64,000 nucleotides of DNA, taken from NCBI GenBank assembly GCA_034770075.1, contig CM068377.1, positions 59,018,275 to 59,082,274 on the forward strand, in the 5' to 3' direction. This stretch comes from Aralia elata. Taxonomy: Eukaryota; Streptophyta; Magnoliopsida; Apiales; Araliaceae. Of this stretch, positions 34,383 through 45,270 are shown in pieces. The notes beneath the pieces are model-generated. The model was not told where the DNA came from and made no database searches. It worked only from the letters and a program-made list of their open reading frames with translations. Both the position numbers and the translations under genes were made by a program. Every line of letters starts with the position of its first letter. The stretch's first letter is position 1.

Positions 34383-36333
34383 TGATGAGTGTATTTTATA
34401 TACACAAATTGGGTACTTTTAGCCTTACTAATTTGTAAATCTTTAGCTATTTCGTTTGATTTTATGTGTTTTCATCTTATTATTGTGCAATGTAGCTTTG
34501 TATTACTTTTATATGTATTTGTGTGCTTTTATATATTTTTACGTTGTTTTGTAGGTATTGAAATAAAGGCCCCTTGAATCGATGCGTTTTTTGCTTGAAT
34601 CTAGCATTTCTACTGCTTGTTTCTCAATTTGACCCACGATGCAATCCGAATCTCTCAAAACTCAAAGCACAAAAGTTATAGATTTTGATCTTAGCTTTCC
34701 ATAACATCCGGAATCATCCAATTTGAAGTTCGTATGAGAGAGTTATGGGCATTTTACCATCGGATTTTGCATTAATTTTACATAGCAGCTGCTTCCAGGC
34801 CAATTTGATCCTTTCTCCGGCCATTATCTCGTCGAACTCCAGTTATGGAAGTTGTAGAGCTACTTCTTAGCTTTCCATAGCCTCCTTAATCGCCTTAATC
34901 CGAGTTTGGACGAAGAAGTTATGGCCATTTTACCAACAGATGTCGAAACTGTCTCGCGGTACAGAACACCGTCGGGGCGAGAGCGTCGCCGGGGCGACGG
35001 AATTCAGGCCAAAATCCTCGCCGAGGCGAGAAACACTTCTGATTCAGCGATGTTTTTGGTCCAAAACTCGGGAAATGCTAGGGTTTGGGAGACCCAACTG
35101 ATATAACACCAAAGTGGCGGCTGGAACTTCATTCTAACATATACCCACTCATTCTAACACATACCCACTCATTCCAACACATTCTAACTCATTCTAACAC
35201 CTTCTAACAACAAATCTAGAGAGAGGGAAGCTACCAAAATACATCATCAAGAAGGAAATGGGCTGTAATACAAGGATTTTCCTGTAATTTCCAAGGAGCA
35301 AGTAAGGCAAGGAATATCAAATCTTGAAGGAAAGCTAGAGAACAAGAATCAACCCATCAAACAACCATTGAATATCTTCCTAAGGGGTTTTGTCATTCTA
35401 TCTCTAGTATTCTCTTCTTAATTTGTAATTCCATCATGATGTATAGATCAAATTTGATGTTTATTGTAATTCCCATGAACTAGAACTAATTTTCTAAGAT
35501 TTCAATGGAACCCAATACATAGTTTGAATTGAATGCTCTCTCTTTGATGTTGGTTAATTATTTGTGATTGGATATCATAATTTGTGCTTTATATATTAAT
35601 TACCTTGCTAGTAATTACCTTGGGAACTTATATGGAATTGAGAGAGGAAGTATAGGTTGAGACCTTGTTATGATATCATGTGAAAATTAGATATTCCTAT
35701 GGGTAATTTATGAAATTAAGTGACGTGTGTTTTATTTATTACCCTCATGAATGGATAATTTGATTGTATTTAGGATAGACATATACCTAAATACCACATG
35801 TATCCATTTGAGAATCATGCTTAATGATTTCCATTGCAAAAGTTGGTAATTGATAGGGTGATTAATGAGATTTTGGTGACACGTGTCTTGTTGATTATTC
35901 TTGATATTAGATTCTTGCTAGTGTGTAGAATATAGATATTTATACACCGCATTGGGAAATACGTATTTGACCATCGAGAGAGGATTGTATATACTTGTAA
36001 ATTCTCGGATAACAATCCTTGTGATTTAACTAGTTGAAAAGAGAGAGTTAGGATATTCAAGTGAAGTGTTGGGGGAAATTGTGATCTTAGACTTGTTAAT
36101 ATTTGATTTCATTATCTTAAAGCTTTCCATAGTTCTTTGATTATTTGTTATCTTCATTAATGCAAAACAACAAAAACAATTATCGTTTGTTTAAATAAGA
36201 TTGAGATGATAAAAGGTTAATACTTGGAAAAGACTAGTAACAATTCCTCGTGGGATCGATACTCTACTTACTCTTTATTACTTGTTGACCGCGTATACTT
36301 GCGCGTAATTGTCGTTATATTAATCGGACAACA
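34383..36333 (+). repeat. LTR 6, right end of the array
   Basis: TGATGAGTGT...GGACAACA, 1951 bp, with two 17-bp GC repeats at 34969-35000. No PBS follows: the sequence passes directly into unrelated DNA (CTTGGGTGCAAAAG), so this is the true 3' terminus of the array. CTTGG is the expected right copy of the target duplication. Confidence 0.92.
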
Positions 36334-37596
36334 CTTGGGTGCAAAAGAAAGTTTCTGAGCTTAACAGATGGCATGTGAGCATGCAGGGTCAAAAGTTCTC
36401 CAGCAGGTTAAGAGACAAATTAAGCCCTTGATCTCAACTGTTTCATGACTCAAGCAAAATAATGCTCCTATAAATCCTTAAGGTGACACTTCATCATACA
36501 TAACCTTGTCCCAGACTCAGAGTCCCAAAACTCTGTGCCTGATGAACCAAATGAATCTTCACCATAAAATCCCTAAACTCTACGTCTATCAAAACAGGTC
36601 AGCTATACTATTCAAAGTCGGAGAGTCATTATGATTGACATCATGATCGTAGAGCTTGTTGACTCTACGACCAAAAGCCTACTAAACATTACTCCTATAC
36701 TTCATATCTAACCAAACCCAAGGAGTAAAAGTGATGACATTCTATACACCATATCCAAACGATCCTTCTTCAGATAAGCGCCTTAGAGACAAACCAAGCC
36801 CTAAGTTTCTAAAACCTAGAGGCCTGCCCTTTCTGAGCTTCCTTAGTCCTGTCGAAAGACTAAATGAGAATGCATCACCAACAATTCTCCAGAGCTTAAA
36901 GTGTAAAAGAATTAAAGGAGAAAGGCTAATCCCTTAGAAGAGAGTTGATCATGAGGCTCTCTAGAAGAAAAAGAAGCAGGTCCAAAGGGAAATTCTTCAC
37001 CTGGCAAATGACTCTGCTTTACTACAAGAACAGATACAAAGCATGAAGAGTGTCATCTCAGATGTCAAGAGAAAACAAGATTCCTTCAAAGATTACTTAC
37101 TCTAGAAGGAAGCCACTACAAGCCTAAATGGACTCACTCATCAAGTCTGCACTCACTAAGGTAAGTGCAAGTCAGCATCTGAGCAGCAGTAGGTATAACC
37201 AAGCTTTATTCTCAAAAAGGACATAATCATAGAGTAAAGGGCAATGACATCAGGTCATTCTACGAACGGGCTAAGTCAAGAGTCAAAAGGACATGGGCCA
37301 CGTTCTTAGTAACTGATGTGCAGCAGTTATGGAAGTTTCAACGCAGTTGGCCATGTTCAGCAAATGGGTTTCTCAAACGTGTACTTGACAAAAAGAGGGA
37401 ACTGATATAAGTAAGATTTCAAATACTGACGGTTGCTCTTTCCTATCAGTTATCAATATCGTTCCTCTCATAAAGCTGTGCTGATCTCTCAAAACCCTAG
37501 AATCATCAAAACCTCTAACCTCTAGAAGCGCCAAAACCCTAATCACTTCAAATCTCCATCCTCAGTCAAGCATCCTTCTCTCCAAGAACCCTCATT
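36334..37596 (+). other. Sirevirus region upstream of the third ORF
   Basis: No intact gene. A short frame at 36731-36937, continuing past stops to about 37110, encodes a Pro/Lys-rich stretch and then a likely coiled coil (HLANDSALLQEQIQSMK), perhaps a decayed ORF piece. The motif TCGTAGAG/CTCTACGA occurs at about 36643 and 36665. The last 120 bases resemble a plant 5' UTR, with CT-rich runs and three AAACCCTA/telo-box-like motifs before the ATG at 37597. Confidence 0.5.
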
Positions 37597-40179
37597 ATGG
37601 AAAACTGTCAAGTCGTATCAGGTATTCAACTTGGTTTCGACAAATTTGGAGAATCAGATGAGAAATTCAAGGAGATTCTAGAAAGTGTGAAGCGGGCAGG
37701 ATTCTCAGAATGCTTAGTATCAAACACCAAGATCTTCTCTGATCTTATCAAGGAATTCTACCAGAATGCAGTAATCAATGTTGATGTTCTGACTACTAAA
37801 GTTCGTGGAATCAAACTGAAGATAAATGTTACGGAAATCAATCAATGATTGGGGTTTAACAACTAAGGTCTTTCATCCCTATAAGGAATCGATTCTGATG
37901 AAGGCAAGAAATAGATGGGCTATGTGAAGAATACCCATGTGAAAGGAATGAAGAAAAAGGAGTTTCCTGAGAAGTTTGAATTCCTAGTTGAGATTGTGGG
38001 CAAGTGTATTCTGTGCAAAGATACTGCCCATGACACTGTGAGTGATCTGCAACTGAAGATCATGACTGCCATTGTCATAAAAAAGAAGATGAATTTTGGA
38101 GCTATGCTATCTGATTGGATAGTAAAAGAAGCCAGGAAAGTGAAGACATCGGATAAACCTGTACTGAAAATTTACTATGGAAGGTTCTTGAGCATCATAC
38201 TGAAGAAAAGGCTGAAAAGCAAAATTGGGGATGATGAAGGAGAAACCCTAAATGTCCACAAAATCATGTCACCCAAATTATTTGACAATTGGAAGAAGAA
38301 CCCCATGGAGAACAAGAAGTTGAGAACTCCTGGTAGCAGCAGCAAAAGGACTTCAAAGGCTGGCAAAGGAAAGAGGAAAGCTAGCACACTAAAGAAGGAA
38401 TCATCTCAATCTGAAAACTCTTCATCTCCTGAACCCATTCCCTCAAAGTCACTCAAGAAGAAGGTGAAAGTTGAGGTAGCCCCAGCTAAAAGTTCCTCCT
38501 GCTCGAAAGATGAATCTAAGGAAGAGAAAGAAGCATCCAAAGCACCCATGATCAAACCCTCAGAAAGGAGACAGAGTGCAAGACTAAGGCAAATGATGGA
38601 ACTCTCAGGTCAAAAAAGTAAAGAAAAAATTCTACCAGTAACAGTTGACCTCGAAGATGATGATGATGAGAGTGATAAAGCTGAAGCTGCAGAGACAAGT
38701 AAAACTTTGGCATCCCATGATGAATCTGCTGAAAAAGATGTGACCACAAGTATGTTTAAATCAGAAAGTGAGGATGTAGCTATGTCTGTTGAAAAGAGCC
38801 TAAATAAATCAACAGAAGATGATGAGGACATGGAAGCAAGCTATGAAGATCAATCAACTGATGAGTCAGTTGAAAAATCAAAAGAAGCAGTTATGGAAGA
38901 AGAAAATTTAGAGGGAAAGAGTACCAAGGAAGCTAACATTGATAATGGGAAAGAAGTAATGGATGATGATGAAGTGCAACAAGACTCTGATTCTGACAAC
39001 AGTGGATCAAAAAGCCACTTCAAGCCAGCAACTACGAGAATGCGAAGGAGGATTGTACTGGAGGCATGTGACAGACTAGGAGTTGTGTTGCCAACGAGGT
39101 GGATAAATTATGGCGACGGTCAAATGAAAGTGGTATCAATGACCATAGAGGATCTTCTTAACAATTTTCAAGACATTGAGCTTGATCGCACTACAGTTCT
39201 ATATGATCCTGACAGTGAACAACTGACATGGTTTTACCCATGGATGTCGTGGTTGAAGGCTATTGAATTTGGAGATACAAGCTTCATCAGTTGGTGGTAC
39301 TCACAGTTTCCAAATCTGAAGTTGATCTCTCAGAACTTCCCAAGAGTTCAATCTTATCCAAAGTTGCTGATTAAGGACAGTCAGCATTTCAAAGTCTACC
39401 GCCATGCTGAAGGTATATACATTCCATAGTGTTGGAAAACAGTGATAAAGGCAAACCAGCAAAACAGTTCGTAGAGTCAGTGATTGAGGAACCCCCCCAA
39501 CTCTATAACTGCAGCCTTCCAAACTCAGCCAAGTACCAAACGCCCTGATATCGCCACTGACATACCTTCTGATATCCCTTCCTCATCCAACAAAGAGCCA
39601 TTTGATATCGTCACTGCTCTTGAAAACATCTACAAGAGTGAGAAGTCCAAGTCAACTATCCCAATCCTTGAAGATTTCTCGATTAACCAAGAGTTATTGA
39701 AAAACTCAGAAGAATTGCTTGGGAATATTTCCTCAGCCACTAGAGAGGCAAAGAAGATAACTGGAGGAGTAGACAATGATTTCTACAAGAAGTTGCAAGT
39801 CTCATTCACTGACATGTCTGCAAAGCTTCATCAACGAGATCAGATGTATCTCAAATCCATTGAGCAGCAGAGAACTAAAGCCTTGAAACTTCAACAACAG
39901 AACAAATGTTATATTCAGACTCTATCAGCCAAAGTGGAAAATCTCAGTCAGTCTCTCACCTAGCAAATGGAGCTTGGCCAACAGGAGGTGAAAATGGAAG
40001 TGGGTAATACCTCCTACTTAGTTGAACAGCTCATTACGCATGTTCAGTATCTCTCCAAAATGATTGATGACAAAAAGGGGGAGAAAAAGATGAAGCATAA
40101 GAAGTTGAAGAACAAAAATAAGAGCTGGCATGAAAAGCAAGGAGCTAAAGAAGAACAAAGATGGAGCACCAACAACTGA
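37597..40179 (+). pseudogene. Sirevirus third ORF (env-like), broken
   Basis: Segments 37597-37848, 37915-39429, 39484-39963 and 39967-40179 together form one degraded ORF. The N-terminal domain contains LIKEFYQNA and, further on, KVRGI; a second block contains KKEFPEKFEFL and VGKCIL. A long Lys/Glu/Ser-rich acidic stretch follows (about 38290-39000), then a Trp-rich block (LPTRWINYG, WFYPWMSW, FISWWYSQF) and finally coiled-coil and Lys-rich segments. The same ORF is found, also decayed, in the minus-strand Sirevirus at 57.4-60.7 kb. Sirevirus third ORFs have been called env-like because of position and coiled coils; no signal peptide or clear membrane helix is visible here, so an envelope role is unsupported. 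Confidence 0.7.
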
Positions 40180-40574
40180 GGGGGAGCAAGGAGAAGAAAC
40201 AGAAGATGAAGAAACAACTGCAAGAAGTGAGGGGGAGCATGTGCCAGAGAAGAACTAAGAAGAAGAAGAAAGCAGCAGTCACAAAGCATCAACAAGGAAA
40301 AGGAGGTATATCTCTAACAAACAAGGAGGAATTAACTTCCTTATGCTAAGTATCTAGGATCTCCATGTTAGATTACTATAGCTTGTGAACTACATATGTT
40401 TAAATTTCTTGATATGATGTAAATGACTATCTTGAATGCACATCACTTCATTTTATCTAGCAATACAGTGACTTACTGAATTTTAAGTCACATCAGCACT
40501 CATACATCTGCATATATTGCTTGAATTGAATGTTACGTTATAAGTGTTTTTGTCATCATCAAATAGGGGGAGAT
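40072..40574 (+). other. Multiple polypurine tracts before the Sirevirus LTR
   Basis: GGGGGAG-type purine tracts occur at 40072-40089, 40177-40188 and 40228-40239, and at 40561-40573, directly before the LTR start. A further copy lies inside the LTR at 40612-40622. The sequence between 40350 and 40560 is AT-rich with no gene. Repeated polypurine tracts are a known Sirevirus feature; the last one would be used for plus-strand priming. Confidence 0.75.
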
Positions 40575-43449
40575 TGTTGGGAATCTGCATGCGATCATCT
40601 AGCCCATTATCATAGGGGGAGAACGTTATAAGATCTGCATGTGATTACCTTTATTCATTATATGTGATTTGATTGATGACAAAATGATAAGAAAAACATT
40701 CATACTGTTAAAACCTTGTAAAGTCCTTAATGAAATATATGTACAAGGACTTAGAAGATCAAATAAGCTGACTGAATATCTATCTGATCAAAGCATGCTT
40801 GTAATATTAGGCTTTGTAAAATCCTTAATTGAATATGATGTACAAGGACTTGAAATAGAATAAAAGAAGATCAAACTTGTTAGGTTGATCTTATGCACTG
40901 AAATGACATATGCACAAATAAGGGCCAGACTGATCGCAGAACATTGCACTGACTAAGTGAAAGATTGTAGAGTAGTCAGTCAACATCGTAGAGCCAAGTA
41001 TGCCATCACAGGGTTTGCTAGGAAAACGTAGAATAAAACTCGGCAGGATGTAGAGCTCTTTCGGCAGAACGTAAAGCCCTCTCGGCAAGACGTAGAGCTC
41101 TCTCGGCAGGACGAAGAGTTGCCTCGGCATTGCAGTGCTAAATCTAAGATCGTAGAGTCTGCCAGGCAAGTACAGTAACAGGCTCGGCAGAACGTAGAGC
41201 TCACTCGGCAGCATTTACTGAGCATCGTAGAGCTGCGCATGACAACGCAAAGCTTGCAAAGCAATCGTAGAGAGTGACTCGGCAGAACAAGGAGCTCACT
41301 TAGAATCGTAGAGTATGCAATGCAAAGAGGAAATCAGTGTGCTAATATGGGTTCGTAGAGTCAGTCTAAGGTCAGCCACTCTACGACTCCCATGATCAGT
41401 CTGCAATCAAGTAACAACGTAGAGCAGTCACCGCTGAAGCACTCAAAGTCAAAATGGCAATCTTCAAGACTACCAAGCAAGTTGAGCATGAGCTATCAGA
41501 CATAACAAGATCTCTTAACACAACCAAAGCATCAAGCCATAACAGAGATCAAAGGACAAGGTCAAGTAATCACTCTACGATCCATCAAGACTCTAGACCT
41601 GCATTAAAAACAAAGGTCGTAAGGTAGGAAAGTTCAGCAAGATCAAAGTGATCGTAGAGCTGCGTCAAAGACAATAGAAGCACTCAAGCAGTATCAGCGA
41701 AACAAAGCGAAAAGGATCATAGAGCAGCACTCCATGACAAAGATCATAAATGATATGCTCTGGAACGAAAAGCTAAACAGAGATCACAGAGCATAAGGAA
41801 GCACAGACTGTAGTAGAGTGAGAAGCACACTAAAGCGCAATGCAAGTACAGTCAGCCACTCTACGAACTGCAAGAGAGCACAAGGCCACAACTAAAGGTA
41901 GTAGTAAACTCTACGATCAAAGGTAACAGTCTTCAGTTAGAAGCAAGAAGTTCACCCTACGATCAAAGATTCAGGCTACACCTAAGATGATTGTAGAGCA
42001 AGTAAGTAAGTCCAGCTGGATTAAAAAATATTAGGGCACTCAGGTTTGTTATCCCAAGATGAGCGGTTGAGTAGAATAAAGGATATAATATGTAACCACT
42101 GTGAGTGGAGCTCAAACAGTCATACTTGCAGCAGTCAACAAACAGCGCATGTGACTCCATTATCTTGGTAACAGCTAATGGATGCTGACTCAGCCATCAC
42201 TAGCAGACTTAGGGAAGTAAAATACTTAGTGATACAATAAACAAGTCTGCAGAAAGTTGTCTCCAACAGAAAGAAGTGCAACGGGAGGATATCAACGGCA
42301 AGCTTCCAACGGAAAGAAAATGGAGAACTACAAAAGAGACAACCACACTCGAATGAAAGGGGGTGTTGATATACAGTAAGCAAGAGAGCAAGAACACTGC
42401 TTGTACAAACAGCTAGAAGCTTCACTGTAACATGAGAGGTATGCCAAAGGGCTGGTATATGAGCTAAGAGTCGAATGACCAAGAAGCTAAAATCTAGAGT
42501 AACCAAATTCAGAATAGACAACTCTATGATCAAGCAAGGAACACTATGTGCTGAATAGATAAAGAAGTGACTTGGATAAGTCAACCAGTGTTTAAATGGA
42601 AGTGATCATCTGCATAGGCTATGTACCAGAAGAAGGAAGGGCTTCAACGACCATCATCAGCAGTATCCAGAAGAAGATCACTAACAACTGCTAAGTACCT
42701 AAAGATGAAGGAGATCAAAGTTAATCTTGGCAGCACAACCCAACAAACAATCAACACACCAAAGAGGGCAGGGCGTCCTTATCTTAAGTGACTAAACAAA
42801 GTCAAGAATGCTGGACTTGCTGAGTACCGGAGGGTACAAGAGATTCTAAGTCTGCTGGACTTAGTCTACAGGTTCCAAGGCAGCTGGCCTTGAAGAGTTC
42901 TTTGTGAACTGGGTCTCCAAGTCTGTTGGACTTGAAGAGGGTCATAGGATCCTTGTCCGAGGGACTAAAAACAACTCAAGTCTACGGGACTCAAGAGGGG
43001 TCAGAGGATCCATGTCTGCGGGGCTTGGGGAGGGTCATAGGATCCTTGCCTATGTGGCTAAAAACAACTCTTGTCTGCTGGACTTGAGGACGGCATAGAG
43101 TCTTTGTCTTTGTGACTAAAACAGTTAGTGGATTCCTACTTGTTGAAGTAGAAGAGTGGAGTAGGAGTTATTCAGTCTCCGAACCACTTAAAATCTCCTG
43201 TGTTATTTATTTTCTGTTATTTACTTTATGCTCAATGAACTGCTATATCTGTTATCAACCATACCATAGATTTGTACATTGAACTGAGGTTATGCTTGTA
43301 TATATGAAGGGGTATTAATGATTATTCTGCTGTGCATAAATTGATTCTCTATTTCATAACTGTTATACTTTCATTAATAAATAAAAAAAGTTTTAGAGGA
43401 TCTATTCAACCCCCCTTCTAGATCCGCATTGTGTCCCTAGGAACCAACA
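40575..43449 (+). repeat. 3' LTR of the + strand Sirevirus
   Basis: It starts TGTTGGGAATC and ends CCTAGGAACCAACA, with a TGTTGG/CCAACA terminal inverted repeat, 2875 bp. The tail TTCAACCCCCCTTCTAG is typical of Sirevirus LTR ends. It contains two noteworthy blocks: about 11 TCGTAGAG/CTCTACGA motifs between 40980 and 41920, and imperfect repeats of AAGTC-TGCTG-GACTT-like hairpins at 42855-43110. Sequence right after it (AGCGA) is the likely right copy of a target duplication. Confidence 0.8.
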
Positions 43450-44160
43450 AGCGAAACATTAAAATGTCAAGCTTGGTAAGATTATTTTCTATGCTTATTC
43501 TACACAATAATCACAAATATATATATTTTTTGTTTTTTTGTTTTTTTGTTTTTTTTGGTTCCCCGATGAGTACATTTTATGCTCCTTCTCATCCTCACAT
43601 ATATCTGATTGAGTGCGTTTTACGCTCCATCTCAACCATACATTTCCTTCAACAATAAGTAAATAATCTTACCTCCAAACTAATCTCGCTTCTCCCCCAA
43701 ACTTATGACATGTCCCATTTTAGTTTCAACTAATCATTCAATCAAGTATTCTCCGATCTCAACAAGATTACCATGGACACATTATTGCATAAGTTTCTTC
43801 CAAATTTACAAATTCTTTCATAATTTTCTACCTATTCAACTTATGGGATCCACACATCAGTGTGTAAAGACTACAACTCACGTATAACCAAAAACGAATT
43901 AAAAATCAAATTGCATGTATCACATTCAAGACACTATCACTGGCCATTAAACACAAAATTCAACTACTAATGAACTTATTTAACTAAAACTACTAAAATA
44001 GAGTAACAAAAATAACAACTAAACCATCCCCCCAAACTTGAAACAAATATTGTCCTCAATGTAAGAAATAGAAAGAATTAAAGCACGAGGACTTCCCTAG
44101 ACTTCTTCATTGCGAATTGGAGGAGACTTCCTCGACCGCTGGATTGTTATGAATGTTCTA
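43450..44160 (-). other. 3' UTR of the Athila-like element, truncated
   Basis: Contains ATTG-AGGA-CAAT (44049-44060) followed by a CAAGTTTGGGGGG tract (44040-44028), a second AAGTTTGGGGGA near 43705-43693, and two stem-loops of the same type as in the array units (43607-43637 and 43565-43593). A poly-T/G tract lies at about 43528-43560. No gene. Confidence 0.75.
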
Positions 44161-45270
44161 CTAAGATAAAGGTGGAGAATTCATGACATCATTGAACCTT
44201 CCTTCTTTAAGAAGTTGAGCTAGTACAACGTTGATTTCCTTAGTTTGGTCCAGTTGCTCGTCCATTTTATGCATTAATGTGTCAACCCTCCGCAAGTGAT
44301 GACGAGCTATCAACCAAAATTTCTCAAGCTCACTAACTCGTGTAAGTAGCTGATCAATCAAAGCAGTCGAGGTCGACAATGTCCGCCCTAATCCTTGCTT
44401 AGTAGTGAATCCAGCGCTAGTAGGGTGAGAATCTGCTCCAGTCCAAATTTAAAAATTCTTCATCACTTCCGTCGTAATTGGTGCATGTGGCGATTGGCGC
44501 TCTCTTCATCAAATCCTACACGCACGCCAGCTTCCAGACACAGCCCATGAATTAATGATGGATGCGGCATACCATTCACAAAATTTCCTTATATAGCCTA
44601 ACAATTGGAATTGTAGATTATGAGTCCTACGTCTATTCGCTTTCCATTTACAATGGCATATAATAGAGACGTTTGATCACGATTTAACTCCGTGAGTATT
44701 GTGGATGGAAGCAAGCGAGCACAAATGAAGTAAAACCAAGCTAAGCCATATCGACTCAATTCGGTCGTTGAAATATATAACTCATTGCTCATATTTGTTT
44801 CCCAAACCACACATGGTCTACATAAACATTGCAATGCCTTATGCCATTGATTTTCACCAGCTCTATATTTCTCATGTTCCTCCCCAGTCAAATTAAGTAG
44901 ACGAAAATATGAATTGATTGTTGATGGCAAGAACTACACTAGTTTACCACGCATTTGCACTATGTTTGCCTCTGCTTCAATTGCGTTAGCATAGAACTCC
45001 CTGACCAAATCTGAAACTAGGGCATCAGGTTGCTCGGTTAAGGCTTCCCATTTATTAGCCTTGATCAGTGCAAAAACACCGCTATCAACATGTTCGTCTG
45101 GATAAAAGCCACGTTCGGGAATTCCTTTCGAGTGTGCCAATGATAATTCATAAAAAATTGATGCCTCTCGACTGACAAACTTCTCTGTATTATACTCATC
45201 ACCAACGAAAACCTTGACTGGAGAATAACTGCCATTATCTTGCCTTTGACGTTTCCCTGCTATTATGAAT
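44161..45270 (-). pseudogene. Third ORF of the Athila-like element, broken
   Basis: The frame is open from about 45270 (KRQRQDNG...) through MAHSKG at 45140 to an in-frame TAG at 44936-44934, resumes in the same frame to 44598, then decays; a coiled-coil C-terminal piece lies at 44379-44161. Motifs ERGFYP and LVREFYANA then MRGK match the plant transposon protein family found in third ORFs of Athila and other elements. Further domains (LPSTINSY, ARLLPST) follow. Function is unknown; despite the historic label env, no membrane segment is visible. Confidence 0.7.

Larger units (their letters stand above)
1..36333 (+). mobile_element. Tandem LTR-sharing array of a short non-autonomous Ty3-type retrotransposon
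   Basis: Seven LTRs alternate with six internal domains, all on the + strand, with LTR starts at 3501, 8065, 20775, 25290, 29838 and 34383. The spacing is about 4.5 kb once the 8.2-kb insertion in unit 3 is discounted. Neighbouring units share one LTR instead of each having two. Internal domains run PBS, leader, one gag-like ORF, about 1.0-1.3 kb of 3' UTR, polypurine tract; no protease, RT, RNase H or integrase motif occurs in any unit. This fits non-autonomous elements that keep only a gag-derived ORF (TR-GAG-like). LTR-LTR unequal recombination is the usual explanation for shared-LTR arrays. The left end lies outside the window. Confidence 0.9.
36334..43449 (+). mobile_element. Sirevirus-type Ty1/copia element, 3' portion
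   Basis: The part present is an inter-ORF region, a third (env-like) ORF with coiled coils, repeated GGGGGAG polypurine tracts and one long LTR with TGTTGG...CCAACA ends. Gag and pol are absent because the array begins at 36333. The long LTR, third ORF and multiplied polypurine tracts are typical of plant Sireviruses (SIRE/Maximus). No PBS follows the LTR, so it is the 3' LTR. Confidence 0.8.

Noticed and set aside
37480..37560. AAACCCTA motifs considered as a telomeric insertion
   Set aside because: Only isolated single motifs in a UTR-like stretch, not a tandem array; typical plant telo-box occurrences.
40891..41264. Two minus-strand ORFs in the Sirevirus LTR with repeated Leu/Pro/Ser/Arg patterns
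   Set aside because: Their repetitiveness comes from the TCGTAGAG motif cluster read in different frames.
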